From Bosea sp. PAMC 26642 (lineage in GTDB: Bacteria; Pseudomonadota; Alphaproteobacteria; Rhizobiales; Beijerinckiaceae): a DNA stretch of 64,000 bases. Numbering within the stretch: the stretch's first letter is position 1; every line of letters starts with the position of its first letter. Made by a program: the position numbers and the translations under genes. Below are positions 56,456-64,000 of this stretch, piece by piece. The notes under the pieces are model-generated. The model worked only from the letters and a program-made list of their open reading frames with translations, did no database searches and was not told the origin of the DNA. The DNA is taken from assembly GCF_001562255.1 (NCBI RefSeq), contig NZ_CP014301.1, forward strand, positions 2,852,001 to 2,916,000, given 5' to 3'.

Positions 56456-57331
56456 CTACCCCGCTTCCAGCACCAGCTCGAACGTCATCAGCACCGGATT
56501 GTCGCCGCGCTGCAGCCGGCCCTGCGCCATCGCGCCGGTATAATCGACCAGCGCCACGTCGATCTCCGACTTAGCCTCCCCTACCTCGATCACGACATGG
56601 CCGGCCTCAATCGCGACCTCCGTGGCGAAATTCTCCACCACCCTGCCATCGTCAAAGCGCGCACCGATCGTACTGCCGACGCCGCCATGGATCGTGGCGC
56701 GCACCACGCCGCGCTCGCGGCAGAACTGCTCCAGCGCCGTGGCGAGATCGATGTTCGGCAGCACCCGCACGGCGAAGAACCGCCCCTCCCGCGTCGCGCC
56801 CAGAAGCTCGGCCCGGACCGGCCCGAACAGCTTGAAATTGGTCTCGGGGTCGGGGTTCGCGGCAAAACCCGCCCCGTCGAGCCCGACCGCGGGCAGCGTG
56901 ATCGCCTCCGCCACCGTCGTCTCGTCGGGCAGGATATGCCCGCCGCTGCGCTTGCCAGAGGCCTCCGTCCAGAGCGCATGGCAATGGAAGAACGGCGCGC
57001 CGTCGCGCACGCCGAAGGTCATCGTGCCGGTCTCGACGCGCGCGATGCCGGCAGGACGGAAGATGTCGCTGTAGAAGGCCGCATGCTCGGGCGTTTTCGA
57101 CAGCGCCGGCATGACATAGGCGAAGGGCGAGAGCGCCAGCCCCTCGACCCGTACCACGCCGCTGGTGAAGCCGGCCGCCGCAAAACTCCGCCGGACCGAT
57201 TCCAGCAGCGTCAGCCCCGGCTGCAGCTGCATATCGAAGCGCAGGCCATGGCTCTCGACCCACTGGATGCGCTCGGGCCCGGCGGGTCCAGGTTGCGCGA
57301 TCCGCCTCACGATTTGGGGCTCCGCAGCCAT
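56456..57331 (-). CDS. PPC/DUF296 domain protein (double domain)
   Basis: A 291-aa protein built of two PCC/PPC (DUF296) halves: the first contains FTSGVVRVEGLALSPFAYVMP and FFHCHALWTE (possible metal ligands His-x-His), the second ALEQFCRERGVVRATIHGGVGSTIGARF. PPC domains occur in DNA-binding and metal-binding proteins; which applies here is unclear. It overlaps the upstream acyl-CoA synthetase by 25 bp, so it belongs to the iclR-led operon. Confidence 0.8.
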   Translation of the reverse strand: MAAEPQIVRRIAQPGPAGPERIQWVESHGLRFDMQLQPGLTLLESVRRSFAAAGFTSGVVRVEGLALSPFAYVMPALSKTPEHAAFYSDIFRPAGIARVETGTMTFGVRDGAPFFHCHALWTEASGKRSGGHILPDETTVAEAITLPAVGLDGAGFAANPDPETNFKLFGPVRAELLGATREGRFFAVRVLPNIDLATALEQFCRERGVVRATIHGGVGSTIGARFDDGRVVENFATEVAIEAGHVVIEVGEAKSEIDVALVDYTGAMAQGRLQRGDNPVLMTFELVLEAG

Positions 57332-58944
57332 TCCAGCTCTCCGCGCGCCTCCAGCTCGTCTTTCACCAGGCGCTTGGGCACCTTGCCATAGCCGGATTTC
57401 GGCAGCGCCTCCCAGAAGAAGAAGCGCTTGGGCATCTTGTAGCGCGCGATCTTCGCCGACAGGAATTCGGCGATCTCGGCCTCACTCGCGGTGGCGCCCG
57501 CACGCGGCACGCAGACCGCGACGCCGATCTCGCCCCAGACCGGATCGGGCAGGCCGAGCACCGCGACCTCTGCGATGGCGGGATGGGTCAGAATCTTCTC
57601 CTCGATCTCGCGCGGATAGATGTTCGAGCCGCCGGAGATGTACATGTCCGACGCCCGGCCGGTGATGTAGACGAAGCCCTGCTCGTCCATGTGGCCGAGA
57701 TCGCCGGTGCGGAACCAGCCATTGCGGAAGGACTTCGCATTGGCCTCGGGGTTGTCGTAATAGCCGGCGAAGACGGCGACACCGATGACGCAGATCTCGC
57801 CCTGCACCCCGGGCGCGACCACGGTGCCGTCATCATCCTGGATCTGCACCTCCATGCCGGTGCGCTCGTAGCCGCAGGTGCCGATGCGGGCATCAGGGCC
57901 GTCCTCCGGCTCGTGCAGCGCTGGCGGCAGCACGGTGATGTTGCCGGTCACCTCGCCCAGTCCGAAATACTGCACGATGACCTTGCCGAGCTTTGCGAGC
58001 GCCGCCTTCTGGTCCTCGCGATACATCGGCGCGCCGGCATAGATGATGTAGCGCAGGCTCGAATGGTCGTGCGCATCGACGGCAGGATGCTCGACCAGCA
58101 TCTTCAGGATCGTCGGCACGGTGAAGATGTTGCTGATCCGGTATTTCGCGATCAGGCGGTAGGCCTCGTCGATGTCGAAGCGCTCGGTCGGCAGCAGGAT
58201 CGAGGGCGCGCCGCGCGCCGCGATCACCAGCTGGTGCACGCCCGCTCCATGCGACAGCGGCGCGACCACAAGCGAGGCGTCGGCCTCGGTCGCGCCGGGC
58301 ACCAGATCAGCGAGATGGTTCGTCACCACGAAGCCCATCTGGCCATGCGTCAGCACGGCGGCCTTGGAACGCCCGGTCGTGCCGGAGGTGAAGAAGAACC
58401 AGCACGGATCGTCATGCCCGACCGCGGCGTTGGCGACGCTCTCGCCGGCATGGCGCGCGATCACGGCATCGGCATCGTCCTCGCCGAAATCCCCGTCGCC
58501 GATCCGCCAGATGAAGTCGGGCGCCGGGCTCGATGCGGCGACGGCCGCGGCATGTGCCGGGAAATCGCCGTGGCAGATGAACGCCCTGGCCCCCGAGGAC
58601 GTGGCGAGATAGCCGACCTCGTCGGGCAGCAGCCGAAAATTCGTCGGCACCCACACTGCCCCCAGCCGGAAGGCGGCGAACATCGAGACGAACATGGTGT
58701 CGCAGTTCTTGGAGTGGATGAGAATCCGGTCGCCCTTGCCGATCCCGCGCAACGCGAGGCCGGCGGCCAAGGCGGAGACGCGTGCATCGATCTCGCGCCA
58801 GCTCAGCACCCGCTCGCCCCAGATAAACCCCGGCTTGTCGCCATGCCGGCGCGAATTCTGGCTGGCGATATGGGCGAGGTTCATCACCCGCTTCGACATC
58901 GGCGCGAGCCCGCCCTTGGGTACGCTGGATGGGGATGCTGTCAC
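57307..58944 (-). CDS. Acyl-CoA synthetase (AMP-forming), operon of iclR
   Basis: A 545-aa ANL ligase: FFFTSGTTGRSKAAVLTHGQ, QYFGLGEVTGNI, the hinge ITGRASDMYISGGSNIYPREIEE and catalytic Lys in PKSGYGKVPKRLVKDEL. The start is GTG 58944, two bases past the iclR stop, with AGGAG eight bases ahead; the frame open to 59169 is not real. It acts with the PPC protein and is likely under IclR control. Confidence 0.9.
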   Translation of the reverse strand: MTASPSSVPKGGLAPMSKRVMNLAHIASQNSRRHGDKPGFIWGERVLSWREIDARVSALAAGLALRGIGKGDRILIHSKNCDTMFVSMFAAFRLGAVWVPTNFRLLPDEVGYLATSSGARAFICHGDFPAHAAAVAASSPAPDFIWRIGDGDFGEDDADAVIARHAGESVANAAVGHDDPCWFFFTSGTTGRSKAAVLTHGQMGFVVTNHLADLVPGATEADASLVVAPLSHGAGVHQLVIAARGAPSILLPTERFDIDEAYRLIAKYRISNIFTVPTILKMLVEHPAVDAHDHSSLRYIIYAGAPMYREDQKAALAKLGKVIVQYFGLGEVTGNITVLPPALHEPEDGPDARIGTCGYERTGMEVQIQDDDGTVVAPGVQGEICVIGVAVFAGYYDNPEANAKSFRNGWFRTGDLGHMDEQGFVYITGRASDMYISGGSNIYPREIEEKILTHPAIAEVAVLGLPDPVWGEIGVAVCVPRAGATASEAEIAEFLSAKIARYKMPKRFFFWEALPKSGYGKVPKRLVKDELEARGELEWLRSPKS

Positions 58945-58945
58945 G

Positions 58946-59809
58946 TCAGGCACTCCTGGTTTCGGCATTCGCGCGCAGCGGCGGCAAGGACCGCTCGCCG
59001 GGCACGCGCTTGGATCCGAACATCTGCGCCAGCAGCCGCTCCATCCGCGCCACCTCCTTGGCGAGATGAGCGGCAAGCTCGCTCTGCCGGTCCGGCAGCA
59101 TGCGGCTGTCGATCGCCGCCAGGCTGAAAGCACCGGCGACGTGTCCGTCGGGATAGCGGAAAGCAGCACCGATCCCCCAGGAACTGGCGACGAGCCGGCC
59201 GGGGTTGAGCGAGAAGCCCTGCGCGCGGGTCAGCGCGATATCGGCCTTCAGCTGCGGCGGCGGGAAACCGGGATAACGGGCTAGCAACGTCGGCTCGTTG
59301 GCGGTCATGACGCGGTCCACATCATCGTCGGGTAGCGCCGCCAGAAGCGCGAGCGAGCCGGCGCCGACGCCCAGCGGATGCTGGTCGCCGCTCTGGAGGG
59401 CATGGGTCCGAACCGGATAGGTCCCCTCCTCCCGATGCAGGCAGACCGTATAGGTTTCGCGCCGCACCGACAGGAAGCTTGTATCGCGGGTCACCTCCGA
59501 CAGGCGCCGCAGGCTCTCCATGGCGAGTTCGAGCAGCCCGTGCCGGCGCGCCGCGAGTACGCCGAGCACGAAGGCCTCCTCGCCAAGGCAGTACTGCCGC
59601 GTTTCAGGCTCCTGCTCGACGAGACCGGCCCGCATCAGCGCCAGCAGCAGTCGCCGCGCCGTCGGCTTGTTGAGCCCGCTCTGCAGGACGATCGCGCTCA
59701 AAGGCAGGCCACCCGTCGGCTCGCGCCCGATCAATGCCAGCAGCTGCAAGGCGCGATCGACGCTCTGCGAGCCCGACAGCTCGGCGCGCGCTTCCGGGAG
59801 TTGCTCCAC
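58946..59809 (-). CDS. IclR-family transcriptional regulator
   Basis: A 287-aa IclR regulator: N-terminal winged helix (QSVDRALQLLALIGREPTGGLPLSAIVLQSGLNKPTARRLLLAL) and C-terminal effector domain (about 110-265). These proteins regulate carboxylic or aromatic acid catabolism. The start is GTG 59809 with GAGG upstream. It precedes a ligase and a PPC gene and faces the TRAP transporter. A palindrome before its start may be its own operator. Confidence 0.92.
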   Translation of the reverse strand: MEQLPEARAELSGSQSVDRALQLLALIGREPTGGLPLSAIVLQSGLNKPTARRLLLALMRAGLVEQEPETRQYCLGEEAFVLGVLAARRHGLLELAMESLRRLSEVTRDTSFLSVRRETYTVCLHREEGTYPVRTHALQSGDQHPLGVGAGSLALLAALPDDDVDRVMTANEPTLLARYPGFPPPQLKADIALTRAQGFSLNPGRLVASSWGIGAAFRYPDGHVAGAFSLAAIDSRMLPDRQSELAAHLAKEVARMERLLAQMFGSKRVPGERSLPPLRANAETRSA

Positions 59810-59825
59810 CTTGGTATCCTCGACA

Positions 59826-59842
59826 GGTCCATGATCTGGACC
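59826..59842. promoter_or_regulatory. Probable IclR operator
   Basis: GGTCCA-TGATC-TGGACC, a perfect 6-bp inverted repeat with a 5-nt centre, lies 16 bp upstream of the iclR GTG; a smaller dyad CCTA-TTCT-TAGG (59842-59853) abuts it. Position between iclR and the divergent TRAP genes fits an operator regulating both. Confidence 0.55.
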
Positions 59843-60003
59843 CTATTCTTAGGAAGGAAGCGTAGTGGCACCCTTTGCGGATTGCAATGCGGTTTGCCTC
59901 GTGTAATCTGCCGCCCGTCCGGACGTGATGCCAATCACAGTGTGGACCGCGTCGAAAGCTGATCAACAAGCATAAGATCGGCGCGAATGGGAGGATCAGG
60001 ACC

Positions 60004-60090
60004 ATGTCGTTACAGGCGACCCGCCTTGCGGGTGCGAATCCGACTGCGCCGCCCGCCGCAATCGCGGCCTGTGCGGCCAGCCGGATCTAG
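60004..60090 (+). CDS. Short leader ORF before the TRAP transporter
   Basis: A 28-codon frame (MSLQATRLAGANPTAPPAA, then a short Ala-rich end) has the best Shine-Dalgarno of this gap (GGGAGGA, nine bases before its ATG) and stops 9 bp before the TRAP permease start, which itself lacks a clear SD. It may couple translation of the permease. No family recognised. Confidence 0.35.
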   Translation: MSLQATRLAGANPTAPPAAIAACAASRI

Positions 60091-60099
60091 GCCGGCGCC

Positions 60100-61968
60100 A
60101 TGGTCGACGTTGCCGACAGCATCGCCTTGCCGCAGGGCGCGATCGGTGCGGAGGATGTCCGTCCGGGCTCCGCCATCATGCGCCCCGTCGAGATCGTCGC
60201 GGCAGCTCTCGTTGCGCTGATCATCTGCGTCCTGCTGCTGGGCGTGACCTCGCGCTACGTCTTCTCGCTGCCGGTGATCTGGATCGACGAGGTCGCCTCG
60301 ATCTCATTCCTCTGGCTCGCCATGCTCGGCTCGGCCATCGCGATCGACCGCAACGAGCATCTGCGGCTCAGCCTCTTCGTCGGCATGATGCCCAGGCGCC
60401 TGAGCGAATTCGTCCAGACGCTGGCGCTGCTCGTGGTCGCGACCTTCCTGCTGGCGATGATCTATCCCGCGATCGACTATGCGATCGAGGAGAGCTTCGT
60501 CACCTCGGCGGCGCTCAACATCCCCAACAGCTGGCGCGTCTCGGCGCTGAGCGTCGGCATCATCCTGATGTCGCTGCTGGCGCTGCGCCATGCGGTCAGG
60601 ACCTCGCGCCTGACGGACCTGCTGCTCGCCGCCGCGATCATCGCGGTTGCGGCGGGGGCCTTCTGGCTGCTGATGCCGGCGCTGAAGGGGCTCGGCTACT
60701 TCAACATCCTGATCTTCCTCGTCGGCGTGGTGACCTTGTGCCTCGTCGCCGGCGTGCCGATCGCCTTCTGCTTCGGGATGGGGACGCTCTGCTTCCTCGC
60801 CTTCTCGACCAGCGTGCCGATGATCGTGATGGTCGGCCGCATGGACGAGGGCATGTCGAGCATCATCCTGCTCTCGGTGCCGATCTTCGTCATGCTCGGC
60901 TGCATCCTCGACGCCACCGGCATGGGCAAGGCGATCGTCGATTTCCTCGCCTCGATGCTCGGCCATGTCCGCGCCGGCATGTCCTATGTCCTCCTCGGAT
61001 CGCTCTTCCTCGTCTCCGGCATCTCGGGCTCGAAAGTCTCCGACATGGCGACCGTGGCCCCGGCCCTCTTCCCGGAGATGAAGCGGCGCGGCTACCAGCC
61101 CAAGGAACTGATCGCGCTGCTCTCGACGGGCGCGGCGATGGCCGACACCGTGCCGCCCTCGATCGTACTGATCGTGCTCGGCTCGGTCGCCGGCGTCTCG
61201 ATCGCGGGCCTGTTCAATGCGGGCTTCGCCATCGCCATGGTGCTGCTGCTGGCGCTGGCGGTGCTGGCGCGCTGGAAAGCGCGCAAGGAGGACATGAAGG
61301 GCGTGCGCCGCGCCCCGGCCGCCTTCATCGGCAAGACCGCGCTGATCGCCGGCCCGGCGCTGATCCTGCCCTTCATCATCCGCAGCGCGGTCGGCGGCGG
61401 CATCGCAACCGCGACCGAAGTCTCCACCATCGCCGTGCTCTACGCGCTGATCGTCGGCATCGTGCTTTATGGCGGCATCGGCTGGAAGAAGTTCTACGCC
61501 ATGCTGGTCGAGACGGCCGCGCTCTCGGGCGCGATCCTGATGATCCTTGGCACCGCGCTCGCCATGGCCTGGGCGCTGACGCAGACCGGCTTTGCCCGCG
61601 ATCTCGCCAATGTCATGGTCGGCCTGCCCGGCGGCTGGCTCACCTTCATGGCCGTTACCATCGTCGTTTTCATGATCCTCGGCTGCGTTCTGGAGGGCCT
61701 GCCGGCGATCGTGCTGATGGCGCCGCTGATGTTCCCGATCGCCAAGAATCTCGGCATCAACGACGTGCACTATTCGATGGTGGTGGTCACCGCGATGAAC
61801 ATCGGCCTGATGACGCCGCCGATCGGCATCGGCTTCTACATCGCCTGCAAGATCGGCAACGTCTCGCCCGACGACGCGATGGGCGCGATCTGGCCCTATC
61901 TGATCGCCCTGCTCGCCGGCCTTGTCATCATTGCGGTGATCCCCGGCCTATCGACATGGGTGCTTTAG
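60100..61968 (+). CDS. TRAP transporter permease, fused DctQ-DctM
   Basis: A 622-aa fused TRAP membrane subunit. The first about 170 residues are the small DctQ part (four helices, WIDEVASISFLWLAMLGSAIAIDRNEHL); the rest (about 195-620) is the large DctM part with some twelve helices, e.g. LGSLFLVSGISGSKVSDMATVAPALFPEM. TRAP systems use the sodium gradient to import carboxylates bound by a DctP protein, here encoded at 62185. A start with weak SD follows a leader ORF. Confidence 0.92.
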   Translation: MVDVADSIALPQGAIGAEDVRPGSAIMRPVEIVAAALVALIICVLLLGVTSRYVFSLPVIWIDEVASISFLWLAMLGSAIAIDRNEHLRLSLFVGMMPRRLSEFVQTLALLVVATFLLAMIYPAIDYAIEESFVTSAALNIPNSWRVSALSVGIILMSLLALRHAVRTSRLTDLLLAAAIIAVAAGAFWLLMPALKGLGYFNILIFLVGVVTLCLVAGVPIAFCFGMGTLCFLAFSTSVPMIVMVGRMDEGMSSIILLSVPIFVMLGCILDATGMGKAIVDFLASMLGHVRAGMSYVLLGSLFLVSGISGSKVSDMATVAPALFPEMKRRGYQPKELIALLSTGAAMADTVPPSIVLIVLGSVAGVSIAGLFNAGFAIAMVLLLALAVLARWKARKEDMKGVRRAPAAFIGKTALIAGPALILPFIIRSAVGGGIATATEVSTIAVLYALIVGIVLYGGIGWKKFYAMLVETAALSGAILMILGTALAMAWALTQTGFARDLANVMVGLPGGWLTFMAVTIVVFMILGCVLEGLPAIVLMAPLMFPIAKNLGINDVHYSMVVVTAMNIGLMTPPIGIGFYIACKIGNVSPDDAMGAIWPYLIALLAGLVIIAVIPGLSTWVL

Positions 61969-61999
61969 GGATGGCAGCAGCTTTTCACACCCCCGTATC

Positions 62000-62108
62000 C
62001 GTCATTCCGGGCGCAGCGAAGCGGAGACCCGGAATCCATCGCAAGGCACCGTCTTGCCTTATGATGGATTCCGGATCGGCGCCGCTTTGCGGCTTGTCCG
62101 GAATGACG
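62000..62108. repeat. Intergenic palindromic repeat, family B copy 4
   Basis: A 109-bp element with ends CGTCATTCCGG and CCGGAATGACG and inner GGAATCCATC/GATGGATTCC pairing. It lies between the permease and the binding protein and may set their relative expression. Confidence 0.9.
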
Positions 62109-62184
62109 GCGAGGGTGACGGAATGACGTTCAGCTGAAAACGTTTCGACGCGACCAAAAACAAACGACCCAGGGAGAAATGACC

Positions 62185-63204
62185 ATGACCATCTCACGCC
62201 GCACCCTGCTGCAGGGGACCGCCGCCGCTGGCGCCATCGGCACATTCAGCATCGGCCGCTCGCAGGCCCAGACCGCCGAATTCACCTATAAATACGCCAA
62301 CAACCTGCCTGTCGCGCACCCGATGAACATCCGCGCAAACGAGGCGATGGAGAAGATCAAGGACGAGACCAAGGGCCGCGTCGTCATCCAGGTCTTCCCG
62401 AACAACCAGCTCGGCTCCGACACCGACATGCTGAGCCAGGTCCGCTCCGGCGGCGTCGAGTTCTTCACGCTGTCGCCGCTGATCCTTTCGACGCTCGTCC
62501 CCAACGCCTCGGTCAGCGGCATCGGCTTTGCCTTCCCGAACTACGACGCCGTCTGGAAAGCCATGGACGGCGAACTCGGCGCCTATGTCCGCGGCCAGAT
62601 CGCCAAGGCCAACCTCGTCGTCATGGACAAGATCTGGGACAACGGCTTCCGCCAGACCACGAGTTCGAAGGGACCGATCGCCACCCCCGACGATCTCAAG
62701 GGCATGAAGATCCGCGTGCCGGTCTCGCCGCTCTGGACCTCGATGTACACTGCCTTCCAGTCGGCCCCCGCCAGCATCAATTTTGCGGAGGTCTACACCG
62801 CCCTGCAGACCAAGATCGTCGACGGGCAGGAAAACCCGATGGCCATCATCTCGACGGCAAAACTGTTCGAGGTGCAGAAATACCTCTCGGGCACGAACCA
62901 CATGTGGGACGGCTTCTGGTTCCTCGGCAACAAGCGCGCCTGGGAGCGCCTTCCGGAGGATCTGCGCGCGATCGTCGCAAAGAACCTCAACGCCGCCGCG
63001 ATGCTGGAGCGTGCCGACGTGGCCAAGCTCAACGCCAACCTCAAGGACGACCTCGTCGCCAAAGGCATGGTCTACAACGAGGCGCCCGCCGCCCCCTTCC
63101 GCGAGGCGCTGCGCAAGGCCGGCTTCTATGCCGACTGGAAGAAGAAATACGGCGACGAGGCCTGGGCGATCCTGGAGAAGGCAGTCGGCAGCACACTGAG
63201 CTGA
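62185..63204 (+). CDS. TRAP transporter substrate-binding protein (DctP)
   Basis: A 339-aa periplasmic binding protein. It has a twin-arginine signal (ISRRTLLQGTAAAGAIGTFSIGRSQAQ) and the DctP fold with the conserved Arg region MKIRVPVSPLWTSMYTAF and EVYTALQTKIVDGQENP. Start at ATG 62185, eight bases after GGGAG; ATG 62179 is too near the SD. It delivers a carboxylate to the preceding permease. Confidence 0.92.
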   Translation: MTISRRTLLQGTAAAGAIGTFSIGRSQAQTAEFTYKYANNLPVAHPMNIRANEAMEKIKDETKGRVVIQVFPNNQLGSDTDMLSQVRSGGVEFFTLSPLILSTLVPNASVSGIGFAFPNYDAVWKAMDGELGAYVRGQIAKANLVVMDKIWDNGFRQTTSSKGPIATPDDLKGMKIRVPVSPLWTSMYTAFQSAPASINFAEVYTALQTKIVDGQENPMAIISTAKLFEVQKYLSGTNHMWDGFWFLGNKRAWERLPEDLRAIVAKNLNAAAMLERADVAKLNANLKDDLVAKGMVYNEAPAAPFREALRKAGFYADWKKKYGDEAWAILEKAVGSTLS

Positions 63205-63227
63205 GGCTCATCGATTCCAACACGCGC

Positions 63228-63332
63228 CGTCATTCCGGGCGCAGCGAAGCGAAGACCCGAAATCCATCGTAGGGCACGGCGCTTGACGATGGATTCCGGA
63301 TCGGCGCGGCTTCGCCGCTTGTCCGGAATGAC
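63228..63332. repeat. Intergenic palindromic repeat, family B copy 5
   Basis: A 105-bp copy of the element at 62000 in the same orientation, ending in CCGGAATGAC. It is only about 1.1 kb away, bracketing dctP with its neighbour. Confidence 0.9.
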
Positions 63333-63361
63333 ACTGGAAATTGGACGGAGCAAAAACCACC

Positions 63362-64000
63362 ATGGCCGACCGCCTGAAGGGCAAGATCGCCATCGTCTTC
63401 GGTGCCGGTTCCTCCGGCGCCGGCTGGGGCAACGGCAAGGCCGCCGCCGTCGCTTTCGCCCGCGAGGGCGCCCGCATCGCCTGCATCGACATCAGCCAGG
63501 CGGCCGCCGATGAGACCGCCGGGATCATCGAGGGCGAGGGAGGCATCGCCATCGCGCTGGCCGCCGACGTCACGCAGCAGGCCTCGATCGACGCCGTCGT
63601 CTCTGCGACGATGACGCGCTTCGGCCGGATCAACATCCTGCACAACAATGTCGGCGTCACCCATATGGGCGGGCCGGTCGAGCTCTCCGAGGAGCAGTTC
63701 AAGGCGGCGATCGACCTCAATCTCGGCCCGGTCTACCGCTGCTCGAAAGCGGTGATCCCGCATATGCTGGCCGGCGGCGGCGGCGCCATCGTCAACATCT
63801 CGTCGATCGCCGCGATCCGCTGGGTCGGCTACCCCTATTTCGCCTATTACGCGACGAAAGCCGCCGTGAACCAGGCGACGGTCGCGCTCGCCATGCAATA
63901 TGCAAGGCAGGGCATCAGGGCGAACTGCATCATGCCGGGCCTGATCGACACCCCGATGATCTACAAACAGATTTCGGGGCAATACGCCTCGACTGAGGAG
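63362..64000 (+). CDS. SDR-family oxidoreductase (cut by the window end)
   Basis: The first 213 residues of a short-chain dehydrogenase. Seen are the cofactor loop FGAGSSGAGWGNGKA (a longer variant of TGxxxGxG), DVTQQ, the NNVG structural motif, catalytic Ser in VNISSIAAI and Tyr/Lys in YYATK. GGAG precedes ATG 63362. It follows the TRAP genes and likely oxidises an intermediate of the imported acid. The 3' end lies beyond 64000. Confidence 0.9.
   Translation, partial: MADRLKGKIAIVFGAGSSGAGWGNGKAAAVAFAREGARIACIDISQAAADETAGIIEGEGGIAIALAADVTQQASIDAVVSATMTRFGRINILHNNVGVTHMGGPVELSEEQFKAAIDLNLGPVYRCSKAVIPHMLAGGGGAIVNISSIAAIRWVGYPYFAYYATKAAVNQATVALAMQYARQGIRANCIMPGLIDTPMIYKQISGQYASTEE

Noticed and set aside
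60304..61770. 488-codon minus-strand frame opposite the TRAP permease
   Set aside because: The composition is His/Asp/Arg-rich without any domain, and the plus-strand permease is clear; it is a shadow frame.

Overview
The window is G+C-rich alphaproteobacterial chromosome. Split pntAA/pntAB/pntB, an aa3-oxidase subunit IV, RcdA, TrcR, DUF1192, DUF4164 and the 6S RNA/5-FCL/zapA/tkt/gap/pgk/fba order point to Hyphomicrobiales (Rhizobiales). A Bosea-like lineage is my best guess; it is an inference, not a database result. Most of the window is housekeeping sequence with tight, often ATGA-overlapping operons. I see no tRNA, rRNA, CRISPR array, complete IS element or prophage.

Layout. 0-5.3 kb: tolQ-tolR-tolA on the minus strand (tolB/pal would lie off the left edge), a DUF2852 protein, a TetR regulator and a YbgC thioesterase. 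5.3-9.9 kb: a ClpP-like protease, then ruvC-ruvA-ruvB read leftwards, with a GNAT gene between ruvA and ruvB and an A+T-richer tail behind ruvB (PD-(D/E)XK nuclease, 44-aa ORF, HicB-like protein). 10-15.3 kb: TauE exporter, YebC, a metallophosphoesterase, 5-FCL with 6S RNA just upstream, Ddl, ZapA and DUF4164. 15.5-22 kb: tkt, gap, pgk and class II fba. 22-31.4 kb: BenE-type transporter/ThiE-like/Sel1-repeat operon, IMPase, a MotA-like/OmpA-like pair, cytochrome c, an LLM oxidoreductase and an ABC exporter. 31.5-35.1 kb: rpmE and a cell-cycle block (rcdA, DUF1192, quinone oxidoreductase, trcR). 35.2-39.9 kb: prpE, TauE, acyl-CoA synthetase.

39.9-42.9 kb is an accessory island with a compact three-gene minus-strand operon: a small DUF4258-like protein, a 436-aa protein I cannot place, and a PD-(D/E)XK nuclease. 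It is my first choice for an undescribed, possibly defensive, system. 42.9-53.1 kb returns to core genes: two DUF465 proteins, purEK, rpsU, a TPR lipoprotein, hydrolase, GNAT, the pnt operon, a cox IV-like subunit and an ABC1 kinase. 53.2-54.1 kb holds a 41-codon stub of a DUF849/BKACE gene directly behind a Doc toxin/AbrB antitoxin pair with a palindromic operator. 54.2-64 kb is a carboxylic-acid catabolism region: MaoC, two acyl-CoA ligases, a PPC protein, IclR, a fused DctQM TRAP permease, a DctP binding protein and an SDR cut by the right edge.

Across the window, intergenic palindromic elements of about 90-140 bp occur in at least four families, nine full copies plus one mini copy. Regulatory signals worth following are a CtrA box with paired GANTC sites next to a terminator (possible sRNA) upstream of rcdA, a structured leader before trcR, and palindromic operators at the DUF2852, iclR and toxin-antitoxin genes.
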